Shown: positions 25,452 to 34,701 of the stretch, one piece after another
Layout of the letters: each line of letters begins with the position of its first letter
How positions within the stretch are numbered: the first letter of the stretch is position 1
Assembly (NCBI RefSeq): GCF_014490485.1
Contig: NZ_JACTVA010000003.1
Coordinates: 1-64,000, forward strand
DNA: 64,000 nt
Source of the DNA: Teichococcus aerophilus
GTDB taxonomy: Bacteria; Pseudomonadota; Alphaproteobacteria; Acetobacterales; Acetobacteraceae
Direction: 5' to 3'
The notes under the pieces: generated by a model
Database searches by the model: none
The model's input: only the letters and a program-made list of their open reading frames with translations
What the model was told of the DNA's origin: nothing
Position numbers and translations under genes: made by a program

Positions 25452-26363
25452 TCAGACCCTCTTCGCCAGACGCGGATCCAGCGAATCCCGCAGGCCGTCA
25501 CCCACCAGGTTCACCGCGAGCACGGTGATGGACAGGAAAATGGCCGGGAAGAACACGATGTAGGGCTTCACCTGCCACAGGGCACGGCCCTCGGCCATGA
25601 TGTTGCCCCAGGATGGGATGATCGGCGGCGTGCCGGCGCCGATGAAGCTCAAGATGGCTTCGGCGATCATGGCGCTGGCGCAAATATACGTGGCCTGCAC
25701 GATCATCGGCGCCAGGGTGTTCGGCAGGATGTGCCGCCAGATGATGACCGGCGTGCGCGTGCCGGACGCGATCGCCGCCTCCACATACGGCTGCTCGCGC
25801 AGCGAGAGCACGACGCCGCGGACGAGGCGGGAGACGCGCGGGATCTCGGCCACCGTGATGGCCAGGATGACGTTGCCGACCGAACCGCGCGTCAGCGCCA
25901 TCAGCGCGATGGCGAGCAGGATGGACGGGATGGACATCAGCCCGTCCATGACGCGCATGATGATGCTGTCAGCCCAGCGCACGAAGCCGGAAATCAGGCC
26001 GATGGTCAGGCCGATGACGGAGGCGAAGAACGCCACGCCGAAGCCGACGATCAGCGACACGCGGGTGCCGTAGAGGACACGGGAATAGACATCGCGCCCC
26101 AGCATGTCGGTGCCGAACCACCAGCGCTCGGACGGTGCGCGGGTACGCATCGCGGGCGCCAGCGCCGTCGGGTCCTTCGTCCACAGGAAGGGCGCGAAGA
26201 CCGCGACGAAGATCAGCAGCAGCAGCAGGAAGCCGCCGATGGCGATGGTCGGGTTGCGGAAGATGTAGCCGGTGATGCCCTTCCGCGCGATGCGGGTGGG
26301 CATGACATCCGGCATGACCGGGGCGGCGGCGGGGGCACCGCCGCTCGGGAAGGTGGTGCTCAA
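25452..26363 (-). CDS. oligopeptide-type ABC importer permease (DppC-like)
   Basis: A 303-residue permease with an N-terminal tail, one span (AIGGFLLLLLIFVAVFAPFL) and five more in the BPD_transp_1 domain, whose ATPase-contact loop contains EAAIASGTRTPVIIWRHILPN. The start is TTG at 26363 (LSTTFPSGG), overlapping the dppB stop by four bases; the frame is open far upstream but that is dppB on another frame. It pairs with the dppB-like permease. Confidence 0.88.
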   Translation of the reverse strand: MSTTFPSGGAPAAAPVMPDVMPTRIARKGITGYIFRNPTIAIGGFLLLLLIFVAVFAPFLWTKDPTALAPAMRTRAPSERWWFGTDMLGRDVYSRVLYGTRVSLIVGFGVAFFASVIGLTIGLISGFVRWADSIIMRVMDGLMSIPSILLAIALMALTRGSVGNVILAITVAEIPRVSRLVRGVVLSLREQPYVEAAIASGTRTPVIIWRHILPNTLAPMIVQATYICASAMIAEAILSFIGAGTPPIIPSWGNIMAEGRALWQVKPYIVFFPAIFLSITVLAVNLVGDGLRDSLDPRLAKRV

Positions 26364-27301
26364 TACCGGATCCTCGGGTCGAAGAGAGTGTAGCTCAGGT
26401 CGATGAGCAGGTTGACCAGCACGTAGACGAAGCTGAACAGCAGGATCACGCCCTGGATGACCGGGTAGTCGCGACGCAGGATCGCATCGACGGTCAGGCG
26501 GCCCAGGCCGGGGATGGCGAAGACGCTCTCCGTCACCACCGCGCCGCCGATGAGGCCGGCGAGGCCGATGCCGATGATCGTCACGATCGGCACGGCGGCG
26601 TTCTTCAGCGCGTGCAGGAACAGGATGGTGGTCTGCCCGGCGCCCTTGGCGCGCGCGGTGCGGATGTAGTCCTGCTGCAGGATCTCCATCATCGTCGCGC
26701 GGGTGATGCGGGCGATCAGCGCGATGTAGACACCACCTAGCGCCACGGCCGGAAGTATCAGATTCTGGAACCAGGGCCACAAGCCGTTGGAGATGGGTGT
26801 GTAGCCCTGCACCGGCAGCCAGTCGAGCTCCAGCGCGAAGACATAGGCCAGCAGGTAGCCGACGACGAAGACCGGCACCGAGAAGCCCAGCACCGCGAAG
26901 CCCATGACCATGCGGTCGATCAGCGAGCCGGACTTCCAGGCGGCGACGACGCCCATCGGCACTGCGATGGTGATGGCCAGCACAAGCGTGACCACCATCA
27001 GCGACAGGGTCGGCTCAATGCGCTGCGCGATCATGCGGGTGACGGGCAGGTTCGTGAAGATCGACAGCCCCAGATCGCCCTGGATGATGCGGAACACCCA
27101 TTCGCCGAAGCGGACGACGAATGGACGGTCCAGGCCGAGGCTGGCGCGAATCCGCTCCACATCGGCAGGCGTGGCCTGGTCGCCGGCAATCACCGCCGCA
27201 GGATCGCCCGGAGCGATGTAGAGCAAGCTGAAGACAAAGAGCGCAACGATCGCCATGACAGGGATCGTCGCCAGGATACGTCTGACGATGTAGGCGAACA
27301 T
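26360..27301 (-). CDS. oligopeptide-type ABC importer permease (DppB-like)
   Basis: A 313-residue permease beginning MFAYIVRRILATIPVMAIVALFVFSLLY, the usual first span of DppB proteins, with the conserved coupling loop DYIRTARAKGAGQTTILFLH. The ATG at 27301 follows GGA; a start at 27328 would add nine residues and run into the binding-protein stop region. It follows the first binding protein after ten bases. Confidence 0.9.
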   Translation of the reverse strand: MFAYIVRRILATIPVMAIVALFVFSLLYIAPGDPAAVIAGDQATPADVERIRASLGLDRPFVVRFGEWVFRIIQGDLGLSIFTNLPVTRMIAQRIEPTLSLMVVTLVLAITIAVPMGVVAAWKSGSLIDRMVMGFAVLGFSVPVFVVGYLLAYVFALELDWLPVQGYTPISNGLWPWFQNLILPAVALGGVYIALIARITRATMMEILQQDYIRTARAKGAGQTTILFLHALKNAAVPIVTIIGIGLAGLIGGAVVTESVFAIPGLGRLTVDAILRRDYPVIQGVILLFSFVYVLVNLLIDLSYTLFDPRIRY

Positions 27302-27311
27302 GTGAATCCAA

Positions 27312-28913
27312 TCAGGTTTTAGAGACACCCCAGAAGAATGGCGCGGGAGCCTTCACGACGCCCGTGATGTTCTTACGCCATGCCTGATAGGACAAGAAGA
27401 ATCCCGTCGGCGCATAGAGGCCGAAATCGACCGCCAACGCATTCATCTTGTCCACCGCAGCCTTTTCACCAGCAAGATCGCTTGCGGCGAACCACTGGTC
27501 TCGTGCTGCTTCAATATCAGGATTATTCGGCCAGCCAAACCAGGCATTATCACCATTGGCGCGCATGGCCGTGTAGGGCGCCGGGTTCACGCAGTCTGCA
27601 CCGGCGTGCCAGGTGTGGAAGATATGCCACCCGCCCTGGCTCGGCGGTGTCTTCAGCGCCCGGCGTGCGCCGACCGTGCCCCAGTCGGTGGCAACGAAGT
27701 CGACATTCATGCCGAGGCGCTTCAGCAGGTCGGCGCTGACATCGCCGAAGGACTTGGTGATGGGCTGGTCCTGCGCCACCACGAGTGTAATCGGCCGGCC
27801 GTCATAGCCGGCTTCCTGCAGCAGCTTCTTCGCCGCATCCAGGTTACGCGGGCCCTTCATGATCGCCCCGCCCGCCTCGGTGTAGAGCGGCGTGTTCGGG
27901 GTGAAGAAGCCGCCCATCTCCTTCCACAGGCTCTGGTCGTCCCCGACCAGGGAACGCATGTAATCCTCCTGGCTCAGCGCCATCAGGATGGCGCGGCGGG
28001 CACGCGGGTCGTTGAACGGCGCGTGCAGGTGGTTCATGCGGAAGCTGCCGACATTGCCCAGCGGGTCCGCGATGTCGACCTCGATGTTCCGGTTGCGGCG
28101 CAGCACGGGCACCAGGTCGGCGATCGGGCTTTCCCACCAGTCCACCTCGCCGTTCTGCAACGCGGCGGCGGCGGTGGCCGGGTCGGGCATCACGATCCAC
28201 TCGACCCGCTCGACCATCACTTTCTTACCGCCGGAGAGCCAGCTCGGCTTCTCTTCCCGCGGCACGTAGCCGTCGAAGCGGGCGAAGACGGCCTTCGCCC
28301 CCGGCACCCACTCGTCCCGCACGAAGCGGAACGGGCCGGAGCCGACATATTCGGTGATCTGCTGGAACGGGTCGGTCTTGGCGATGCGCTCCGGCATGAT
28401 GAAGGCGCAGGGCGAGTTGTTCTTGCCGAGCGCCAGCAGCATCTTTGGATAGGGCGCCTTCAGCGACCAGCGGAAGGTGTTGTCATCCACCGCCACCAGT
28501 TCGTTCTGCAGGGCACGCAGCATCTGGCCCATCGGGTCGCGCACGGCCCAGCGGGTCAGGCTGGCCACCACGTCCTTGGCCAGCACCGGGGTATTGTCGT
28601 GGAAGCGCAGCCCCGGCCGCAACTTGAAGGTCCAGGTCAGGCCATCGGCGGAGACTTCCTCCGACTCCACCATCTGGCGGCGCGGGGTGATGGTCTCGTC
28701 CACGCCGTACAGCGTGTCCCACACCAGCAGGGATGCGTTGCGCACCACGTACTGGGTGCCCCAGATGGGGTCGAAATTGGCTAGGTTGGCCTGCGGCACG
28801 AAGCGTAGCGTCCGCGCGGCAGCGCCCTGCGCCAAGGCAGGCGCCGCGATACCGCCGGTAGCTGAGAAGGCGGCGGCAGCGGCCGTCGCCTTCAGAAAAG
28901 ACCTTCGTTCCAT
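27312..28913 (-). CDS. family 5 extracellular solute-binding protein (first of two)
   Basis: A 533-residue binding protein of the DppA/OppA family, which captures peptides, opines, glutathione or nickel for the importer. The N-terminus MERRSFLKATAAAAAF carries a twin-arginine (Tat) motif, RRSFLK, followed by a hydrophobic stretch and ALAQ cleavage site, so it is probably exported folded. The domain shows the family block GLTWTFKLRPGLRFHDNTPV. It is a paralogue of the protein encoded just upstream, with shared segments such as ATAAAALQNGEVDWWE. The two may widen the substrate range of a single transporter. Confidence 0.9.
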   Translation of the reverse strand: MERRSFLKATAAAAAFSATGGIAAPALAQGAAARTLRFVPQANLANFDPIWGTQYVVRNASLLVWDTLYGVDETITPRRQMVESEEVSADGLTWTFKLRPGLRFHDNTPVLAKDVVASLTRWAVRDPMGQMLRALQNELVAVDDNTFRWSLKAPYPKMLLALGKNNSPCAFIMPERIAKTDPFQQITEYVGSGPFRFVRDEWVPGAKAVFARFDGYVPREEKPSWLSGGKKVMVERVEWIVMPDPATAAAALQNGEVDWWESPIADLVPVLRRNRNIEVDIADPLGNVGSFRMNHLHAPFNDPRARRAILMALSQEDYMRSLVGDDQSLWKEMGGFFTPNTPLYTEAGGAIMKGPRNLDAAKKLLQEAGYDGRPITLVVAQDQPITKSFGDVSADLLKRLGMNVDFVATDWGTVGARRALKTPPSQGGWHIFHTWHAGADCVNPAPYTAMRANGDNAWFGWPNNPDIEAARDQWFAASDLAGEKAAVDKMNALAVDFGLYAPTGFFLSYQAWRKNITGVVKAPAPFFWGVSKT

Positions 28914-29033
28914 TCGGAATCACCCTGCGTTTTTGCCGGCCGCGTCGTTGGCGGTCCGGGGCCGGGCATGGTGCCCGGCCGTTGCAGCTCTCCCTTATGC
29001 ACACATCGTGCCAGCCAAGCCGGGCTGGTATTC

Positions 29034-29051
29034 GGGGGCCCGAAGGCCCCC
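29034..29051 (-). terminator. hairpin between the two binding-protein genes
   Basis: GGGGGCC-CGAA-GGCCCCC, 7-bp stem, 46 bases after the stop of the upstream binding-protein gene. No T run follows. It may partly stop transcription or protect the first binding-protein mRNA. Confidence 0.45.
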
Positions 29052-29096
29052 GTCCGCAGGCGCTGCCTAGGAAAATGGCAGCAAGAAGGCCAAGTC

Positions 29097-30689
29097 TCAG
29101 GCGCGCTTGACGTTCCAGAACAGCGGCAGGCCCTTCAGCACGCCGGTCAGGTCGCGCCGGTAGGCAGTGGCCTGGAAGTACTGCCCAACCGGCAGGTAGG
29201 GCACGTCCTGGAACGCCTGCAACTGGATGTCCCGCCCAACCGCCTTCTGCCCCGCGGCATCCGGCGCCTCGAACCAGGCGTTGCGCAGCTCCTCCAGCTT
29301 GGGTGCGGTCGGCCAGCCGAACCAGGCCGCTTGGCCGTGGCCACGCAGAGCTTGTTGCACACCCGGATTGAACATATCCAATCCGGCCCAAAAGGTGAAG
29401 AACATGCTCCACCCGCCCTTCTCCACCGGCTCCTTGCTCGCGCGGCGCTGCACCACGGAGCCCCAGTCGGTGGACACGAACTCCACGTTCATCCCTGCCT
29501 TGGTCAGCATGTCGTTACCGACCTGCGCCAGGGCGTTGAGGGAGGGGAAGTCGGACGCCGCGATCAGCACCACCTTCTCGCCCTTGTAGCCGGCGGCGGC
29601 CAGGTCCCGCTTGACCTTGTCGTAGTCGCGCGGGCTGGTCAGCGCCTCCATGCCGGCATCGCTGGCCAGCGGGGTTTCCGGCGGGAAGAAGCCGACATTC
29701 TCGCGCCACAGGCTGCGGTCGGTGCCGATCACCGACGTCATGTAGTCTTCCTGGCTGACCGCCCCCAACAGCGCGCGGCGGATGGCCGGGTTGTTGAAGG
29801 GCGGGTGCAGGTGGTTGAAGCGCGCCATGCCGCACAGGCCGGTCGGGTCCGGAATCTCCAGCACAATGTCGCGGGACCGGCGCAGCATCGGCTGCAGGTC
29901 GCCGGTCGGCTGCTCCCACCAATCCATCTCGCCGTTCTGCAGGGCGGCCGCGGCCGTCGCCGCATCCGGCATCACGTGCCATTCGACACGGTCGAAATTC
30001 ACGTGCTTGGGGCCGGCGGTCCAGCTCGGCGTGCCGCTGGCGCGCGGCACGTAGTCGGCGAATTTCTCATAGACCACGCGGCTGCCGGCCACCCGCTCAT
30101 CCGCCTTGAAGCGGAAGGGGCCGGAGCCGATGACCTCGCGGATCGCGGTGCCCGGGTCGGTCTTGGCCAGGCGCTCCGGCATGATGAAGCAGACAGGGGT
30201 GGCGGGCTTGGCCAGCGCCTCGAACAACAGCGGGAAAGGCTTCTTCAGGCGGAAGACGATGGTCTTGTCGTCGGGCGCCGACAGTTCGTCCAACTGGGAG
30301 AACAGCACCTGGCCCAGCGCGTCCCGCACGCCCCAGCGGCGGATGGAGGCGACGGCATCCCGCGCCCGCACCGGCTCGCCATCATGGAACTTCAGGCCGT
30401 CGCGCAGCGTCATGGTGATGCGCTTGCCGTCATCCTCGACGACATGGCCCTCGACCATCTGCGGCGACGGCTTGTAGTTCTCGTCGAAGCCATACAGCGT
30501 GTCCCACACCATGTAGGCGTGGTTGCGGCTGACATAGGCGGTGGTGATGATCGGGTCGACGACCGCCAGATCCGACTGGGCGATAAACTTCAGGACGCGG
30601 GCATCGCGGCGCTGCGCCACGGCGAAGCGCGGCAGGCTGCTCGCCATCGCAACGCTGGCGGCGCCACCGATCAATTGGCGTCTGAACAT
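29097..30689 (-). CDS. family 5 extracellular solute-binding protein (second of two)
   Basis: A 530-residue paralogue of the neighbouring binding protein. It starts MFRRQLIGGAASVAMASSLPRFAVAQRR split by a hydrophobic run, an export signal with an RR pair but a weaker Tat motif. Shared blocks include ATAAAALQNGEMDWWEQP, FNHLHPPFNNPAIRRALL and YLPVGQYFQATAYRRDL. The frame is open to 30842, but the ATG at 30689 begins the signal peptide. This is the first gene of the leftward operon and is divergent from gtrA. Confidence 0.9.
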   Translation of the reverse strand: MFRRQLIGGAASVAMASSLPRFAVAQRRDARVLKFIAQSDLAVVDPIITTAYVSRNHAYMVWDTLYGFDENYKPSPQMVEGHVVEDDGKRITMTLRDGLKFHDGEPVRARDAVASIRRWGVRDALGQVLFSQLDELSAPDDKTIVFRLKKPFPLLFEALAKPATPVCFIMPERLAKTDPGTAIREVIGSGPFRFKADERVAGSRVVYEKFADYVPRASGTPSWTAGPKHVNFDRVEWHVMPDAATAAAALQNGEMDWWEQPTGDLQPMLRRSRDIVLEIPDPTGLCGMARFNHLHPPFNNPAIRRALLGAVSQEDYMTSVIGTDRSLWRENVGFFPPETPLASDAGMEALTSPRDYDKVKRDLAAAGYKGEKVVLIAASDFPSLNALAQVGNDMLTKAGMNVEFVSTDWGSVVQRRASKEPVEKGGWSMFFTFWAGLDMFNPGVQQALRGHGQAAWFGWPTAPKLEELRNAWFEAPDAAGQKAVGRDIQLQAFQDVPYLPVGQYFQATAYRRDLTGVLKGLPLFWNVKRA

Positions 30690-30847
30690 TATCCCGTTTC
30701 TCCGATGAAGCCTTCCTGTGCGCGAAGGGAAGCCGAGCCATGCGGCGGGCGCAAGGGGCGATCTGCGTTCGTTTCGGCCCGCGGCCTGCCGCGGGGCGGC
30801 GGGCGGCGCTTCGTCGTCCCCGCTTGGCAACGGCCGGTCCATTGCCT

Positions 30848-31294
30848 ATGGGCAAGGGCATGCCCCTGCCCTTCCCGCGCCTCAAGCCCGGTCATGCCGC
30901 CCTGCTGGGCGAAATGCTGCGCTTTGGCGTGGTCGGCACGCTGGGCTTCATCATCGATACCGCCACGCTCTACGCCGCGCTGTGGCTGGGGGCCGGGCTC
31001 TATCTGGGGCGGGTGCTGTCCTACCTGACCGCCGCCTCCGCCAACTGGGCGCTAAATCGGGCCTGGACCTTCCGCCAGGCCGGCCGGGCCGGGCGGCGCC
31101 GCCAGTGGGCGCTGTTCCTGCTGGTGAACCTGCTGGGTTTCGCGGTGAACTACGGCACCTATACTTTGCTGGTCGCCAACTGGAGCCTCGCCGCCGCCCA
31201 TCCGGTTATCGGCGTGGCGGCCGGATCGCTCGCGGGCATGGCCGGCAACTTTTTGCTCAGCCGACGCTTTGTTTTCCGTCCTGAGGCGGCATGA
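30848..31294 (+). CDS. GtrA family membrane protein
   Basis: A 148-residue protein with four hydrophobic segments, typical of GtrA proteins that flip or help transfer lipid-linked sugars for cell-surface glycans. The first span region is MLRFGVVGTLGFIIDTATLY, with NWALNRAWTFR and GNFLLSRRFVFR as the family's arginine-rich loops. ATG at 30848 is preferred; 30860 (MPLPFPRL) is close. No glycosyltransferase partner is adjacent. It is separated from the secretion genes by 256 bases. Confidence 0.82.
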   Translation: MGKGMPLPFPRLKPGHAALLGEMLRFGVVGTLGFIIDTATLYAALWLGAGLYLGRVLSYLTAASANWALNRAWTFRQAGRAGRRRQWALFLLVNLLGFAVNYGTYTLLVANWSLAAAHPVIGVAAGSLAGMAGNFLLSRRFVFRPEAA

Positions 31295-31334
31295 CAGATT
31301 TTCCGACACTCCGGGCAGAATGGTGTCAGTTGTT

Positions 31335-31355
31335 TTACACTTCGTGTAATATTTT
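31335..31355 (+). terminator. probable intrinsic terminator after gtrA
   Basis: TTACAC-TTC-GTGTAA followed by TATTTT, 40 bases after the gtrA stop. The stem is short and AT-rich but perfect. Confidence 0.55.
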
Positions 31356-31481
31356 CCCACGGCCTTGTTTCTCTTGGCCGTTCGGGACATTGCTGCCCTG
31401 TGCGAAGGTTAATTTACGCAGACACGCAGAACCTGCCAAGTTGCCAGCATCAACATTGTACCGTCACGGAGCCTTAACTTG

Positions 31482-31547
31482 ATGTCAGCCCTCTCCATCC
31501 TTTCCCGGCGTCTTGCGCCGGCTGACGGCCAGAGCCGGCAGGGCTGA
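31482..31547 (+). other. 21-codon leader-like open frame before the secretion ATPase gene
   Basis: ATG at 31482 opens a short frame (MSALSILSRRLAPADGQSR and two more residues) that ends at TGA three bases before the ATG of the ABC gene at 31551. CACGGAG lies about ten bases upstream. The tight spacing would allow translational coupling, but nothing else supports it as a peptide. Confidence 0.22.
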
Positions 31548-31550
31548 CGG

Positions 31551-33311
31551 ATGTTCTTCGCTCCACGCGCTCCGGGCGCCGATAAGGCTCCCGATACTCT
31601 GCTCTCCCGCGCCATTGCCTCCTGCCGCAAGGAATTCGTCGCGGTCGGCCTGTTCAGTGGTGTCGTGAACCTGCTGCAGCTGACCGTCTCCATCTACATG
31701 ATGCAGGTGTTCGACCGGGTGCTCGCCACTCGCAGCCTGGACACCCTGGCCTTCCTGACCCTGATCGCCATGGCCGCGATCCTGCTGCTGGCGATGCTGG
31801 AAGCCGTGCGCGGCCAGGTGATGCAGCGCGTCGCGGCCTGGATCGAGGCCCGCGTGGCGCCCGAGGGGTTCGAGCGTGCGCTGGAAGCCCAGCTACGTGG
31901 CCGCCCCTACCGGATGGAAGCGCTGCGCGACCTCGCCGTCTGCCGCTCCTGGCTCGGCTCGCCCGGCGCGTTGGCGGTGTATGATGTGCCGTGGGTGCCG
32001 ATCTACCTGGGCGCCATCTTCGTGCTGCACCCCGTGATGGGCTGGATCGCGCTGGCCGGCGCCGTGCTGCTGTTCGCGCTGACACTGCTGAACGAATTCA
32101 CCACCTCCTCGTTGCTGCGGCAGGCCAACAGCGCCTCCATGAACAGCCAGCGCCGGGCCGATGCGGTGGCCCGCAATGCCGAGGTCATCGACAGCATGGG
32201 CATGGCCCCGGCGGTGATGCACCACTGGAAAAACAGCGTGGCCCTGGTGGTGGTGCCGCAGCAGAAGGCGGCCGACCGTGCCGCGCTGCTGCTCTCGGCC
32301 ACCAAGTTCTTCCGCCTCGCGGTGCAGCTCGCGGTGCTTGGCGGCGGTGCCTATTTGGTGCTGCAGCAGGAACTGACCTCGGGCGCCTCCATCGCCGGCT
32401 CGATCATCATGGGCCGTGCCCTGGCGCCGGTGGAGCAGCTGATCGGTGGCTGGAAGGGGCTGGTGCAGTCCCGCCAGGCGCTGAAGCGGCTAACCGCCTT
32501 CCTGGCCATGCCGCGCATGCGCCCGCCCGGGATGGCCATGCCCGCCCCCAAGGGCGCCGTGGCGTCCGAGCGCGTTTCCTACGGCATTCCCGGCCAGCCG
32601 ATGGCCATCATCAAGGGCGTGTCCTTCGCGCTGGAGCCGGGCGAGAGCCTGGCCATCATCGGCCCGTCCGCCGCCGGCAAGACGACGCTGATCCGCCTGC
32701 TGATCGGCACGCTGCAGCCGACCGCCGGCAATGTCCGGCTGGATGGCGCCGACGTCTACACCTGGATGCGCGAGGATTTCGGCCGCCATATCGGCTACCT
32801 GCCGCAGGATGTGGAGCTGTTCGACGGCACCGTGTTCCAGAACATCGCCCGCATGGGGGATGCCGAGCCGGAAGCCGTGTTCGCCGCCGCCCAGTTGGCC
32901 GGCTGCCATGAGATGATCCTGCGCCTGCCGCAGGGCTACGACACCGAGATCGGCGATGGCGGCCAGCATCTTTCCGGCGGCCAGCGCCAGATGGTGGGCC
33001 TCGCCCGCGCCATGTTCGGCGTGCCGAAATTCGTGGTGCTGGACGAACCGAACTCCAACCTCGACGGCGATGCCGAGGCCGCGCTCTCCCGCGCGCTGGA
33101 GAAGCTGAAGGAGCAGGGCACGACCGTGATCCTGGTCTCCCACCGCCCGGCCCTGGTGCAGGGCGTGGACAAGGTGTTGCTGCTGCGGGACGGCGCCGTC
33201 GAGGCCTTCGGTCCGCGGACCGAGGTGCTGAAGCGCCTGATGCAGAACCAGCGCCCCGCCGCCGTTACCGCTACCCCCACCAACCGCCTGGCCCCGGGAG
33301 GCGCAGCATGA
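31551..33311 (+). CDS. type I secretion ABC permease/ATPase (PrtD family)
   Basis: A 586-residue inner-membrane exporter half: transmembrane spans in residues about 30-310 (VNLLQLTVSIYMMQVFDRVL is the usual first block), then an ATPase domain with Walker A GPSAAGKTTL, signature LSGGQRQMVGLARAMFG and Walker B FVVLDEPNSNLD. It has no N-terminal C39-like domain, as in the PrtD/RsaD group that exports repeat-in-toxin proteases and S-layer or glycine-rich proteins. With the adaptor encoded by the overlapping next gene and an outer-membrane TolC it forms a type I system. No RTX substrate gene is next to it. Confidence 0.92.
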   Translation: MFFAPRAPGADKAPDTLLSRAIASCRKEFVAVGLFSGVVNLLQLTVSIYMMQVFDRVLATRSLDTLAFLTLIAMAAILLLAMLEAVRGQVMQRVAAWIEARVAPEGFERALEAQLRGRPYRMEALRDLAVCRSWLGSPGALAVYDVPWVPIYLGAIFVLHPVMGWIALAGAVLLFALTLLNEFTTSSLLRQANSASMNSQRRADAVARNAEVIDSMGMAPAVMHHWKNSVALVVVPQQKAADRAALLLSATKFFRLAVQLAVLGGGAYLVLQQELTSGASIAGSIIMGRALAPVEQLIGGWKGLVQSRQALKRLTAFLAMPRMRPPGMAMPAPKGAVASERVSYGIPGQPMAIIKGVSFALEPGESLAIIGPSAAGKTTLIRLLIGTLQPTAGNVRLDGADVYTWMREDFGRHIGYLPQDVELFDGTVFQNIARMGDAEPEAVFAAAQLAGCHEMILRLPQGYDTEIGDGGQHLSGGQRQMVGLARAMFGVPKFVVLDEPNSNLDGDAEAALSRALEKLKEQGTTVILVSHRPALVQGVDKVLLLRDGAVEAFGPRTEVLKRLMQNQRPAAVTATPTNRLAPGGAA

Positions 33312-34681
33312 GCATCACCACAGCCCCCACCGGCGGAGCGCTGACCGAGCCGCGCAAGCCCGGCCTGCCGCCGCTGACCCCCGGCCTGATGGAGGCCAAG
33401 CGTCCGCTGACGCGCGGCCCGCTGCTGTTCGGCACCACCGCGATCGTCGTGTTCCTCGGCAGCTTCATCGCCTGGTCCACCCTGGCGCCGCTGGCCGAGG
33501 CCGCCATCGCCCCCGGCCAGATCCGCAGCGAGGGCAACCGCCGCACCATCCAGCACCTGGAAGGCGGCATCGTCGCCGAGATCCTGGCGCGGGATGGCGA
33601 CACGGTGAAGGCCGGGCAGGTGCTGATGCGCCTGAACGATTCGCAGTCCCTCGCAGGGCTGGAGACGCTACGCAGCCAGCGTTGGGCACTGATCGCGCAG
33701 GATTCCCGCCTGAAGGCCGAGCGCGCCGGGGCGACCGAGATTACCTTCCCGCCCGACCTGCTAGCCGCGACCGACCCGCGCGCGTTGGAGGCCGTCACCG
33801 GCCAGCGCACCCTGTTCGCCGCCCGGCAGGCCAGCCTGATCAGCCAGGTGCAGGTGCTGGAGGCCCGTGTGGCCCAGCATGAGGCGACCGGCGCCTCCGC
33901 CCACGGGCAGATCGCCAGCCAGCGCCGGCAGCTCGACCTGATCCGGCGGGAGGAGCAGGACGTCCGCACCCTGGTCAGCCAGGGGCTGGAGCGGATGCCG
34001 CGCCTGCTGGCGTTGCAGCGCAACGTCGCCTCGCTGGAAGGCAACATGGAGGATCTGCGCGGCCAGGTGGAGCGCGCCGAGGCCTCCGCCAACGAGGCCC
34101 GCAGCCAGATCCGCCAGACGCGGGACCAGCGCCAGGCCGATATTTCCACCGAGGAACGTGAAGTCCGCAGCCGGCTGAACGAGGCCGAGGAAAAACTGCG
34201 CGCGGCCCAGGACGCCGCCACGCGGCGGGAGATCACGGCGCCGGAAGACGGCACCATCATGGGCAGCAAGTTCTTCAATCTCGGCGCCGTCATCCGCGGC
34301 GGTGAGCCGGTGATGGAGCTGGTGCCCTCGCATGACCGGCTGGTGGCCGAGGTACAGCTCTCCCCCAGCGATATCGACGTCGTCTATCCTGGCCTGCAGG
34401 CCGAGGTGCGGCTGCCTGCCTTTAAGCAGCGGCTGGTGCCGTTCCTGCACGGCCGCGTCACCTACGTCGCCAGCGACGTGACGACGGATGAGCGCACGCG
34501 CGCCAGCCACTACCGCGTCCAGGTCGCGGTGGACCAGGAGCAACTGGCGAAGCTGGAGAATGTGGAACTGCGGGCCGGCATGCCGGTGGAAGCGCAAATC
34601 CAGACTGGCAGCCGCAGCTTCTTCCGCTACATGGTGCAGCCGGTGCTGGACAGCTTCCACCGCGCCTTCCGAGAACAGTAA
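33308..34681 (+). CDS. type I secretion periplasmic adaptor (HlyD family)
   Basis: A 457-residue membrane fusion protein. An N-terminal cytosolic tail and single span (LFGTTAIVVFLGSFIAW, residues about 40-57) lead to lipoyl half-motifs (NRRTIQHLEGGIVAEILARD), a long coiled coil (about 150-300, heptad-rich with QRRQLDLIRREEQDV) and the closing barrel with YRVQVAVDQEQL. It bridges the ABC exporter to the outer-membrane channel. ATG overlaps the ABC gene stop by four bases. Confidence 0.92.
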   Translation: MSITTAPTGGALTEPRKPGLPPLTPGLMEAKRPLTRGPLLFGTTAIVVFLGSFIAWSTLAPLAEAAIAPGQIRSEGNRRTIQHLEGGIVAEILARDGDTVKAGQVLMRLNDSQSLAGLETLRSQRWALIAQDSRLKAERAGATEITFPPDLLAATDPRALEAVTGQRTLFAARQASLISQVQVLEARVAQHEATGASAHGQIASQRRQLDLIRREEQDVRTLVSQGLERMPRLLALQRNVASLEGNMEDLRGQVERAEASANEARSQIRQTRDQRQADISTEEREVRSRLNEAEEKLRAAQDAATRREITAPEDGTIMGSKFFNLGAVIRGGEPVMELVPSHDRLVAEVQLSPSDIDVVYPGLQAEVRLPAFKQRLVPFLHGRVTYVASDVTTDERTRASHYRVQVAVDQEQLAKLENVELRAGMPVEAQIQTGSRSFFRYMVQPVLDSFHRAFREQ

Positions 34682-34701
34682 AATACAATAAAGGACGCCG
34701 C

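Noticed and set aside
31482-31547. Leader peptide controlling the type I secretion genes
   Set aside because: Kept only as a weak feature: no terminator/antiterminator pair or codon bias is visible that would support attenuation.
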